A stretch of DNA of 24,320 nt from an uncultured Bacteroidales bacterium. GTDB taxonomy: Bacteria; Bacteroidota; Bacteroidia; Bacteroidales; UBA932. This document shows, in pieces, positions 1 through 6,402 of this stretch. The position numbers and the translations under genes were made by a program. Position 1 is the first letter of the stretch. Each line of letters begins with the position of its first letter. The DNA lies in assembly GCA_937901105.1 (NCBI GenBank), contig CALCHD010000247.1, positions 1 to 24,320 of the forward strand. Direction: 5' to 3'. The notes beneath the pieces were generated by a model, which had not been told where the DNA came from, searched no databases, and saw nothing but the letters and a program-made list of their open reading frames with translations.

Positions 1-264
1 AGGAAGGTTACTATGACCTTGCAGCAGGCGGCTACCGTTACTACTTGAAAGACCATCTGGGCAACAACCGCGTTGTAATAAGCCATAGCGGAGCAGTGGA
101 GCAGACCACCCACTACTACCCATACGGCGGAACATTCGCCAGTACCACAAACGGTTCAAATACCCAGCCGTACAAATACAACGGCAAGGAGCTTGATACC
201 CACAACGGCCTCAACTGGTACGACTACGGCGCCCGCCACTACGACCCCGCAATTGCCCGTTGGA
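1..264 (+). repeat. Rhs core direct repeat, copy 1 (in the intact gene)
   Basis: Bases 1-264 align with 2016-2270 at roughly 90% identity by eye, with one 9-bp length difference where copy 1 has three extra codons (around the NGSNT residues). Similarity stops just after the RW codons of the DPAIARW motif, which is the core/tip boundary. This is the homology that lets Rhs tips recombine. Confidence 0.9.
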
Positions 265-974
265 CAACCCAGGACCCATTGGCGGAGAAGTATTATGGGT
301 GGAATCCGTATAACTTCTGCGGAGCTAATCCGGTATTAAGAGTAGACTCTGATGGAAAAATTTGGGAAACAGTCTGGGATGTTATCAGTATAGCAGCGGG
401 TGTCAAAAACCTTACAGAGAATATTAGCCAAGGAAACTATGATGCAGCATTAGCGGATGGTGCAGGTATACTGGTAGACGTTGTTGCGGCATTAATTCCG
501 CTTGTTCCAGGAGGAGTAAGTGCAGTCAGAACTGCAGCACGCGCTGTAGATAAGGTTGATGATGTAGTTGATGCTGAAAAAGCATTGAATACAGTTGACA
601 ATGCGACAGATGCAACAAAAGTCGTAGATAAAACAGAAGATATTGCATCTGGTACTACTAAAACAGTTGAGAATACTGGTCAATATTCTGTATATACAGG
701 AAAGGATGCAGATGGAAATGTTAAATATGTTGGTATCACAAGTAGAGCTCCTGAAGTTAGATTTAATGAGCATAGGAATTCTGGAACAAATAGGGCTTCA
801 TTAAATTATGAGGTTATTAAAGGACAAACAGGACTATCTAGAACTCAGGCAAGGAGACAAGAGCAATTATTGATAAATCAGCACGGCTTAGAGAAAGATG
901 GAGGCAAACTTTTCAATAAGATAAATTCAATATCACCAAATAAATGGGAACAATATAATATTTTACAGAAATAG
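3..974 (+). CDS. Rhs-repeat protein C-terminus with GIY-YIG nuclease toxin tip (5' partial)
   Basis: The reading frame is open from the window edge, so only the last ~323 residues are visible. Counting from the in-frame Met at 45, residues 1-104 are the end of an Rhs core, with the hallmark KDHLGNNR, YNGKELD, YDYGARHYDP and RW-x-x-x-DPLAEKYY motifs. Residues ~108-180 form a hydrophobic, Ala/Val-rich pre-toxin linker. Residues ~214-298 look like a GIY-YIG/URI-fold nuclease: VYTG and YVGIT strands, Arg239 and His243, a Glu near 273, and a terminal LFNKINSISP block. In known Rhs polymorphic toxins the core forms a shell around a releasable C-terminal toxin that attacks a neighbouring cell; here DNA cleavage is inferred from the fold. 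The following gene starts 4 bp later and is the expected immunity partner. The linker and toxin DNA is AT-rich while the core is not, the usual sign of tip exchange. The secretion route is not visible. Confidence 0.85.
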   Translation, partial: EGYYDLAAGGYRYYLKDHLGNNRVVISHSGAVEQTTHYYPYGGTFASTTNGSNTQPYKYNGKELDTHNGLNWYDYGARHYDPAIARWTTQDPLAEKYYGWNPYNFCGANPVLRVDSDGKIWETVWDVISIAAGVKNLTENISQGNYDAALADGAGILVDVVAALIPLVPGGVSAVRTAARAVDKVDDVVDAEKALNTVDNATDATKVVDKTEDIASGTTKTVENTGQYSVYTGKDADGNVKYVGITSRAPEVRFNEHRNSGTNRASLNYEVIKGQTGLSRTQARRQEQLLINQHGLEKDGGKLFNKINSISPNKWEQYNILQK

Positions 975-978
975 GAAT

Positions 979-1479
979 ATGGCAAAAAGAGTTTACACTA
1001 AAAAGGGGGATGTCTATGAAATTAAGATTGATAATACCTCAAAGAGATATATGCAGTTTATAGGATTAGATTGGAACCAATTGAATAGTGATACATTCAG
1101 AGTATATAAAAAAGTCTACCCTATAGATGCCACGCCTTCACTTGAAGAAATTCTTAGTGATATTCCGGATTTTTATGTTCATAGTTATGCTTCTGGTGGC
1201 ATAAAGGATGGATTATGGAGTTTGGCATATCGCTGTAAGAATGTTGGAGATACACAAGATATTCCATTTTGTAGTTTTCAAGACATAGAACTTCCAGAAG
1301 CAGATATCCACAGAGGTTGGAGACTATGGTATTTTGATGAATTATTGGAAAGGGATTGGCTTCACTCAGGTGATAAAAAGCCTGTAAAGTGGGAAAATGC
1401 AAATGTTGGTGGTATTGTTCCGACGAGTTGGCTTTTTAATAAAATAAAGTATGGTAAGTTTACTGATAAAGGTTGGTAA
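979..1479 (+). CDS. Putative immunity protein for the GIY-YIG Rhs toxin
   Basis: This 166-residue protein is encoded 4 bp after the Rhs toxin gene and closed by a strong terminator, so the two should share a transcript. There is no signal peptide or membrane segment, as expected for a cytosolic protein that blocks a nuclease. The N-terminus (KKGDVYEIKI, then a beta-rich stretch) loosely resembles Imm26-type immunity proteins, which begin with a GDvfeip-like strand, but I am not confident of the family. Aromatic residues are abundant (many Trp and Tyr, including a HRGWRLWYFDE patch). Function is inferred from position, size and AT-rich composition matching the toxin tip rather than the core. 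Confidence 0.6.
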   Translation: MAKRVYTKKGDVYEIKIDNTSKRYMQFIGLDWNQLNSDTFRVYKKVYPIDATPSLEEILSDIPDFYVHSYASGGIKDGLWSLAYRCKNVGDTQDIPFCSFQDIELPEADIHRGWRLWYFDELLERDWLHSGDKKPVKWENANVGGIVPTSWLFNKIKYGKFTDKGW

Positions 1480-1511
1480 ATGATTAGATTTATTGGAGTT
1501 TAATACTTTAG

Positions 1512-1555
1512 GAAGGCGACTAATAAGTGATTTAGTCGCCTTCTTTTCTTTATTT
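1512..1555 (+). terminator. Intrinsic terminator after the toxin/immunity pair
   Basis: A perfect 12-bp stem (1512-1523 with 1532-1543, arm GAAGGCGACTAA) encloses an 8-nt loop and is followed by a T-rich run at 1544-1555. It ends the Rhs-immunity transcript 32 bp after the immunity stop codon. Confidence 0.85.
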
Positions 1556-1590
1556 AAGTCAGGAATATAAAGCAAAGAATAAACCACATA

Positions 1591-1738
1591 GGGGGACCTC
1601 ATTCGACGGTTGCGAGTTATTGCGAAGCAATGACGTTATGAGGCATCATCAGATGCTCGGCGGAGGCCGTGTGAAACGGAAGGCCATGAGCCGCACCCTG
1701 CGTGAGCAGCAGATAAAAGGGAGACTGTGTCATCCCCC
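1591..1738 (+). ncRNA. Candidate multibranched structured RNA (unidentified)
   Basis: There is no convincing coding frame here, but complementarity is dense. The ends pair (GGGGGA 1591-1596 with TCCCCC 1733-1738). Inside are a stem CCTCAT/ATGAGG (1597-1602 with 1638-1643) capped by ATTGC-GAA-GCAAT (1619-1631); a hairpin GCATC-ATCA-GATGC (1643-1656); a stem GCGG/CCGC (1660-1663 with 1691-1694) holding GGCC/GGCC; and CTGC-GTGA-GCAG (1698-1709), which has a GNRA-type loop. A T-rich run at 1746-1759 follows the closing strand. It is more GC-rich than its surroundings. It could be a free RNA, a remnant of a self-splicing or mobile element, or chance folding. It did not match a group II domain V, RNase P, SRP or 6S pattern that I know. 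Strand is assumed from the T-run. Confidence 0.35.
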
Positions 1739-1786
1739 GAAGTGATTTGTTTTTTATTTAGATAGTTTTTCAGAAAAGGAGGGGGA

Positions 1787-2335
1787 CTGGGAAATCTCTA
1801 TCGGGATTAAAACAAAGGCATTAGCAATATAACATACAATTTATTAAATTTGCCAGAGGAGGTGACCTTTAGCAACGGCGACTCCACCAAGTTCTTTTAC
1901 AGTGCTGAAGGAGAAAAACTGAGGGCAGTACACACAACAGGCGGCACAACTACCCAAGTGGACTACTGCGGCAATATAGTCTATGAAGAAGGCTACCAGA
2001 AATACCTTCTCAACCAGGAAGGTTACTATGACCTTGCAGCAGGCGGCTACCGTTACTACTTGAAAGACCACCTGGGCAACAATCGCGTTGTAATAACCCA
2101 AAGCGGAGCAGTGGAGCAGACAACTCACTACTACCCGTATGGCGGAACATTCGCCAGCTCTACAACCGGCCAACCGTACAAATACAACGGCAAGGAGCTT
2201 GATAACCACAACGGCCTGAACTGGTACGACTACGGTGCCCGCCACTACGACCCGGCAATTGCCAGATGGATGGCAATAGAGCTTGCATTTATGATTACTG
2301 TACTGAAAGAGAAGAAGCTGATAATCCCATTTTAA
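1787..2335 (+). pseudogene. Orphan Rhs core fragment with internal stop and lost tip
   Basis: Translation in the frame of 1850 reads LGNLYRD, then TAA (1808-1810), then NKGISNITYNLLNLP and on through the Rhs core. DxNKGIS followed by YNLLNLP is a standard Rhs core signature, so coding similarity runs through the stop; a one-base change from TTA (Leu) would explain it. The core continues to DPAIARW at 2249-2269, then switches to unrelated sequence and stops at 2333-2335, losing the DPLAEKYY segment and any toxin. No usable start or promoter lies upstream. It is best read as a displaced or decayed Rhs tail rather than an active gene; it may still serve as a recombination donor. Confidence 0.8.
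2016..2270 (+). repeat. Rhs core direct repeat, copy 2 (in the broken copy)
   Basis: This is the counterpart of bases 1-264 in the same orientation. Most differences are synonymous or conservative, so the copy was under coding constraint until recently or arose recently. The window edge cuts off copy 1, so the true repeat may extend leftward. Confidence 0.9.
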
Positions 2336-2349
2336 TCGATATATTATAA
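2266..2349 (+). pseudogene. Possible 3' remnant of a lost tip or immunity gene
   Basis: In the frame not used by the Rhs fragment, an open stretch begins with ATG at 2266 and runs 27 codons to TAA at 2347-2349. Its end is polar and acidic (CTEREEADNPILIDIL), like a genuine cytosolic protein C-terminus, whereas the Rhs-frame extension is not. I infer that a deletion fused the Rhs core near 2270 to the tail of a former downstream gene. This rests on composition only. Confidence 0.3.
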
Positions 2350-2393
2350 TTATTATTTAAACATATAAATTAAAAGATACTCAAAACGGGTTG

Positions 2394-2424
2394 CAAAGGT
2401 AATGTTTTTTATTTAACTGGCAAA
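2394..2424 (-). promoter_or_regulatory. Leftward Bacteroidota-type promoter facing the orphan Rhs fragment
   Basis: On the minus strand TTTG (2424-2421) is followed after exactly 19 nt by TACCTTTG (2401-2394), a full match to the Bacteroidota -33/-7 consensus (TTTG, N19-21, TAnnTTTG). Transcription would start near 2387 and run leftward, antisense to the Rhs remnant. No convincing leftward gene lies downstream. Confidence 0.6.
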
Positions 2425-2512
2425 CCTTTTTTGAGAGAATTTTCCGATCTTTTAACATTATCGCAATGCACTGATAATCACATCTTTATTTTTAAATAAA
2501 TTGCTAAAAAAA

Positions 2513-2546
2513 TTTGCTTGTTTATTAATATAAATTTCTACCTTTG
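2513..2546 (+). promoter_or_regulatory. Rightward promoter for the 520-residue gene
   Basis: TACCTTTG at 2539-2546 is a perfect -7 box. TTTG at 2513-2516 lies 22 nt upstream, one base beyond the usual spacer range, and a CTTG at 2517-2520 lies 18 nt upstream. The transcript would carry a leader of about 125 nt before the ATG at 2681. That leader contains a 12-codon open frame at 2570-2608 (MGYSNPRSQGIL) and another short ATG frame from 2628 that overlaps the gene start. Confidence 0.5.
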
Positions 2547-2680
2547 TAGGTATAAAGACATCCTCAACTATGGGCTACTCTAATCCCCGTTCTCAAGGTA
2601 TATTATAGAGATATATGATATGAACGAATGACAGAGCCCCAACCATTAATAATGAAAAAGTTTATTCATATAGATTACAT

Positions 2681-4243
2681 ATGTGCAAGTTTTTGTCAGA
2701 TAGCATCATGCTGGGTGCTGTGGCAACGCCAGCAGAAGTCCCTTCCTATAGGGGGCTGCTTGCACTTGTGCAATACAATATGGAAGACTACTACGGTGAT
2801 CTCACATCCATAGTTAATCCCACTCTAAACAAACTTGGCTATAAGGAATTGGAGCATAGCGTTGTTTATGACAGTATTCGCCCCGAGGATGCAATTATCT
2901 CTTACAGCGCTGTTATAAGATTGCCTGATTTTAGCAGTGATGATCCATTTTTCAGTCTTGTTGTAACTTTACTTGGTTATGAAAAGCATTACACCAAATG
3001 CTACTTGTCAAAAGCCAAACGAACCACAAGTGTTCAGAAGTTTGTTGAGATTCTAAACATGGTTATTGAAGGAATTCTAGTTAGGCTGGAAAGCCTTGCC
3101 GGTAAAGTTGGTGTTTTAAGCGATGGAATCATTGATATATTGTGTATGCATTATCTGACAATGATAATGGAGATTTCATTGCTATGGCATATTAAACTGT
3201 TTAAGGAACTCTATCCGGTTCTGATTCCTGTCTTCTCCCGCCAAACAATTAGCAGCAACTGGATTGAAGAATCCCTGCACAGCTATAAAATCATAGACTG
3301 CTGCAATTCAGTAAAGAAATTTATTCAGGAGCGCTATGCCTTCTCTTTACAGAAGGTGTCGGAGGATAACCATGATGTAATATCCGGCACCTTAAAAACC
3401 TCTGTAGAAGAGGCTTTGGTATTGTATAGAAATTTATCAAAGCTTCTTTTGGAGAGCGATAGTCCGCTAATGCATAGCGAGATTTACACATGTATGGCAA
3501 TTATTGAAAACTATCTGTATTTTACATATAGTGAACATTCTATACCTGCAGGCAATTGGATAAATATCTTTTCAGATAAACGCATATGCATGTCAATTGC
3601 AACTAATTTGGAGAAAAACCATTACTCACCTCGTATCCTTTCACAGAGAACTGCCAGAGGGGCTTATGAAAACATTCATTCTTTCCTCAAAAATGAGTGT
3701 TTCAATTTCTTAAATGACTGTAATAATATTTGCAGTATACCTCGGTTATTAAGAGAATATCTTATTAGCCGCCAAGTAATGTATGCTAGTATTTATGACA
3801 AAATCCTGGATCCTGTCTACAAAGAAAAGGACGGCACCATTACAGAAAACCTATACTTGAAATATTCCGTAGAAAGGTGCAACAATATCCTTTCAGAAAT
3901 GGATAACTTGAACAAAGGCAATAGTAGTGAATATATTTTGGAGGAGAGTGAACTTAAAAAGCTGAAAACTTATTTTTCTGAATTTTGCAAGTTAGGGTAT
4001 GCAAAAACCTTATCTTATGATGATAAAGTAAAAGTAAACAAAAACAAACTATATTGTTTATATGGCTTTTTCTGCGATGTCATAGGCATTACAGACAACG
4101 GAACAACGGACTGCTATAATCTTCTAAAGGAAACTATTAGAGATTTTAACAGAAAAACGGAAAGTAACTTCAAAAAGGGAAGAGCTGCATTTATTAATGC
4201 TTACAAAGAACACAAAGAGGCCAATATCATTCCATACCTCTAG
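2681..4243 (+). CDS. Hypothetical protein, 520 residues, family not recognised
   Basis: This is a long, uninterrupted, AT-rich frame with its own promoter-like boxes upstream and no partner gene. No signal peptide or catalytic motif is evident. The sequence reads as mostly helical, with a hydrophobic stretch around residues 150-185 that looks amphipathic rather than clearly membrane-spanning, scattered Cys residues, and a Lys/Asn-rich C-terminal third. The start is uncertain: ATG 2681 has no visible ribosome site, and in-frame ATG codons at 2708 and 2780 are alternatives. The stop falls inside the 3' end of prmC on the other strand (17-bp overlap). Composition matches the Rhs tip and not the core genes to the right, so it belongs to the accessory block. 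I assign no function. Confidence 0.7.
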   Translation: MCKFLSDSIMLGAVATPAEVPSYRGLLALVQYNMEDYYGDLTSIVNPTLNKLGYKELEHSVVYDSIRPEDAIISYSAVIRLPDFSSDDPFFSLVVTLLGYEKHYTKCYLSKAKRTTSVQKFVEILNMVIEGILVRLESLAGKVGVLSDGIIDILCMHYLTMIMEISLLWHIKLFKELYPVLIPVFSRQTISSNWIEESLHSYKIIDCCNSVKKFIQERYAFSLQKVSEDNHDVISGTLKTSVEEALVLYRNLSKLLLESDSPLMHSEIYTCMAIIENYLYFTYSEHSIPAGNWINIFSDKRICMSIATNLEKNHYSPRILSQRTARGAYENIHSFLKNECFNFLNDCNNICSIPRLLREYLISRQVMYASIYDKILDPVYKEKDGTITENLYLKYSVERCNNILSEMDNLNKGNSSEYILEESELKKLKTYFSEFCKLGYAKTLSYDDKVKVNKNKLYCLYGFFCDVIGITDNGTTDCYNLLKETIRDFNRKTESNFKKGRAAFINAYKEHKEANIIPYL

Positions 4244-5273
4244 GCTCTCTTGAGACAACTCCCACCACCATCCTATCCTTCCCAAACAGATCCTGCAGCA
4301 CCTGGCAGTTGGCATAGCCCATCTGCTGCATCATTTGGGCAGTTTCTGCGCCAAAGCGCTCATTTATCTCAAACATCAGGGCACCGCCTGGGGCAAGTAT
4401 CCTTCCCGACAGTTGTGCGATTGCACGGTAGAATTTCAACGGATCATTGTCGGGAACAAAGAGGGCCAGATGGGGTTCGTGGTTAAGGACATTCTCCCTC
4501 ATCTGGGATTTTTCACACTCGCATACATACGGAGGGTTGCTGATGATGAGGTTGAACTCCCCCTCTCCGCACGCCTGTGCTATTTTCTGCTGTGCATCCT
4601 CACCCAGGATATCGCATTCAAGGAATTTCACTTTTGCAGGGGTACCGTCTGCACAGTGGATCGGCTGCCCTTTGGCTGTTTCAAGTGCCTGTTGCGAGAT
4701 ATCACAAGCATAAACTTCAGCCTGCGCAACTGCCGCCGCCATGCTCCACGCTATACAGCCGCTGCCGGTGCAGATATCGAGGATTCTTAAAGGGGTTGCT
4801 GACTGGCGCTGCAGTTCTCCAGCCACTGATTGCTGCGCACTCTCCGTAAATCCGATTGCCTTGCACACAAGTTCCTCAGTCTCCGGACGTGGAATAAGCA
4901 CTCCGGGTGCCACATTGAACTTGTGGCCGCAGAACCACTCAAAGCCCATCACATACTGCAACGATTCTCCCGTTGCCAGACGCTCTACGCATGAAAGGAG
5001 ATACTTCTCTGTGCCGGGATGCTGCTGGGAGGGCTGCATCTCTGCAGGATTCTCCTCCTGGGCACTCTGCTCCTCTCCGCACACATCCTTGCGAGATCGC
5101 TCCTCCAGCTGGAAAGTATCCAACTCCGTTGCCGGCTCAACCATATGCTCATACCCCTTATACCCTGCCAGCATTTCCTTAAGCATGCGCACGGCCATCG
5201 CCTTGCACTCTTGCGGCGGATAAAGGGGAGCAAGCTGCTCCATCACATGATCTATGAAATTGCGTAAAGTCAT
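4227..5273 (-). CDS. prmC: Release factor glutamine methyltransferase PrmC/HemK
   Basis: PrmC uses S-adenosylmethionine to methylate the Gln of the GGQ motif in release factors RF1 and RF2, which improves translation termination. The 348-residue product shows the helical N-terminal domain, GVLIPRPETEELV, SAM motif I DICTGSGC (about 166-173), and the substrate-binding NPPY (about 246-249). I chose ATG 5273 over an upstream TTG because its A overlaps the ddl stop (TGATG), a standard coupled junction. The protein is about 60-70 residues longer than typical. Much of the excess is a Glu/Gln/Pro-rich insert near residues 58-86, before the RLATGESLQYVMG helix, and the rest is in loops around motif I. 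It lies last in the mrcA-ddl-prmC run. Confidence 0.93.
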   Translation of the reverse strand: MTLRNFIDHVMEQLAPLYPPQECKAMAVRMLKEMLAGYKGYEHMVEPATELDTFQLEERSRKDVCGEEQSAQEENPAEMQPSQQHPGTEKYLLSCVERLATGESLQYVMGFEWFCGHKFNVAPGVLIPRPETEELVCKAIGFTESAQQSVAGELQRQSATPLRILDICTGSGCIAWSMAAAVAQAEVYACDISQQALETAKGQPIHCADGTPAKVKFLECDILGEDAQQKIAQACGEGEFNLIISNPPYVCECEKSQMRENVLNHEPHLALFVPDNDPLKFYRAIAQLSGRILAPGGALMFEINERFGAETAQMMQQMGYANCQVLQDLFGKDRMVVGVVSREPRGME

Positions 5274-6331
5274 CAGCAAATGTTCTCAATAAGGGTATTC
5301 ACAAACTCCTCCATTGAGATGCCGGCAGCACGTACCTGGGCAGGTACAAGGCTCATTGGGGTCATACCCGGAACGGTATTGGTCTCAAGGAAGAAGATCT
5401 CCCCGTCGCGGACAATGTAGTCCATACGCACAAGACCGCTGCACCCCATATATTTGTAGATTTTCTCTGTAGTTTCCTGAATTTGGGCAGTAAGTTCTGC
5501 AGAAATCTGAGCCGGACAAATCTCCTGGCTCTCGCCAAGGTATTTTGCCTCATAATCAAAGAATTCCCTGGTGGTTACAATTTCTGTTACAGGGAGTTTT
5601 ACAAGCTCATTACCATTTGCGTAGATACCGTTGGTAAGCTCGCGTCCCACAATGCTCTCCTCTATGATTACAGAATCGTACTCCTTGAACACAAGCTCAA
5701 TAGCCGGAGCAAGATCCTCAACTTTCTTCACTTTTGTAATGCCAAAGCTGCTGCCGCCGTTGGTAGGTTTCACAAAAACCGGCAAACCCAGTTCTCCAAC
5801 AATCTCCTCTGCAGAATATGCTGCACCTCTGCGGATGAACACATCCTTGGCCATCTTCACCCCTGCATGCTCAATGAAGCGCTTGCATGAGTGTTTGTCG
5901 AATGTGATTGCAGATACATACGCGCTGCAGGTGTTGTACGGCACACCCATCATCTCAAAGTATCCCTGCAGCAGGCCGTTCTCTCCCGGCGTGCCATGGA
6001 TCATGATGAACGCCATATCAAACTTCACCTTTACACCCTCATGCACAAAGGAGAAATCACTCTTGTCTACCTGCACAGGTGCGCACGCTCCTTCCGCCAC
6101 AGTTTCTGCAGGTTTCCCTGCACACAGCGCATCAAGGCATCTCTGTGGCAACTCCTCCTGCACAGCATCACCTGAAGGGTTCATCACCAGCCAGTCCACC
6201 CCCTTAAGGAGCACCTCATACACATCATATTTCTCCCTGCAGATATTCCGGGAAACATTCCTTCCGCTCTGAATTGAAATTCCCGCCTCTTCAGAGTTTC
6301 CTCCGTATATCAACGCAATATTTTTCTTCAT
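5273..6331 (-). CDS. ddl: D-alanine--D-alanine ligase
   Basis: Ddl is a cytosolic ATP-grasp enzyme that joins two D-Ala to make the dipeptide ending the peptidoglycan stem peptide. The 352-residue product has the N-terminal Gly-rich segment (IYGGNSEE), the ITFDKHSCKRF stretch, the nucleotide loop VKPTNGGSSFG, VIIEESIVG, and the metal-binding region LVRMDYIV...FLETNTVPGMT. Length and motifs match the Bacteroidales Ddl type. The stop codon overlaps the prmC start by one base, so translation is probably coupled. The mrcA gene lies 71 bp upstream, separated by a strong hairpin. No good -7 box is placed to drive ddl alone, so it is probably read from the mrcA promoter. Confidence 0.95.
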   Translation of the reverse strand: MKKNIALIYGGNSEEAGISIQSGRNVSRNICREKYDVYEVLLKGVDWLVMNPSGDAVQEELPQRCLDALCAGKPAETVAEGACAPVQVDKSDFSFVHEGVKVKFDMAFIMIHGTPGENGLLQGYFEMMGVPYNTCSAYVSAITFDKHSCKRFIEHAGVKMAKDVFIRRGAAYSAEEIVGELGLPVFVKPTNGGSSFGITKVKKVEDLAPAIELVFKEYDSVIIEESIVGRELTNGIYANGNELVKLPVTEIVTTREFFDYEAKYLGESQEICPAQISAELTAQIQETTEKIYKYMGCSGLVRMDYIVRDGEIFFLETNTVPGMTPMSLVPAQVRAAGISMEEFVNTLIENIC

Positions 6332-6361
6332 GTCACTTGCAAATTTTTATCTGAACACCCT

Positions 6362-6395
6362 TTCTCTTCCCGACAATTCCTTGTCGGGAGGAGAA
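6362..6395. repeat. Strong hairpin between mrcA and ddl
   Basis: A 15-bp inverted repeat with one G-T pair (6362-6376 with 6381-6395, core CCCGACAA/TTGTCGGG) closes a 4-nt TTCC loop. No T-run follows on the minus strand, so it is not a classic intrinsic terminator. It could mark a processing or mRNA-stability site. Both arms carry the recurring TGTCGGGA octamer. Confidence 0.75.
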
Positions 6396-6402
6396 TCTCT
6401 CC

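Larger units (their letters stand above)
2350..2680. other. AT-rich intergenic region with divergent promoters
   Basis: Beyond the two promoters and the short leader frames I find no gene here. Composition is strongly AT-rich. No tRNA, repeat array or clear terminator is visible, so the leftward and rightward transcription units diverge across it. Confidence 0.5.

Noticed and set aside
1720..1738. GAGACTGTGTCA-like sequence resembling the end of some insertion sequences
   Set aside because: No matching inverted end or transposase is present nearby, so one short match is not enough to call an IS.
1640..1738. Group II intron 3' end
   Set aside because: GNRA-type loop and stems suggested it, but I cannot find a proper domain V hairpin, and there is no reverse transcriptase in the window.
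1844..2245. A 133-codon minus-strand open frame under the orphan Rhs fragment, downstream of the leftward promoter
   Set aside because: Its Val/Ala/Cys-rich product is the expected reverse of Rhs codons, and it shows no start signal or domain; the promoter more likely makes a non-coding antisense RNA, or is a relic.
4250..5267. Several long open frames on the plus strand across prmC (and similar ones across ddl, mrcA, fabF and dsbD)
   Set aside because: They are shadows of well-supported genes on the other strand, with no family motifs and low-quality composition.
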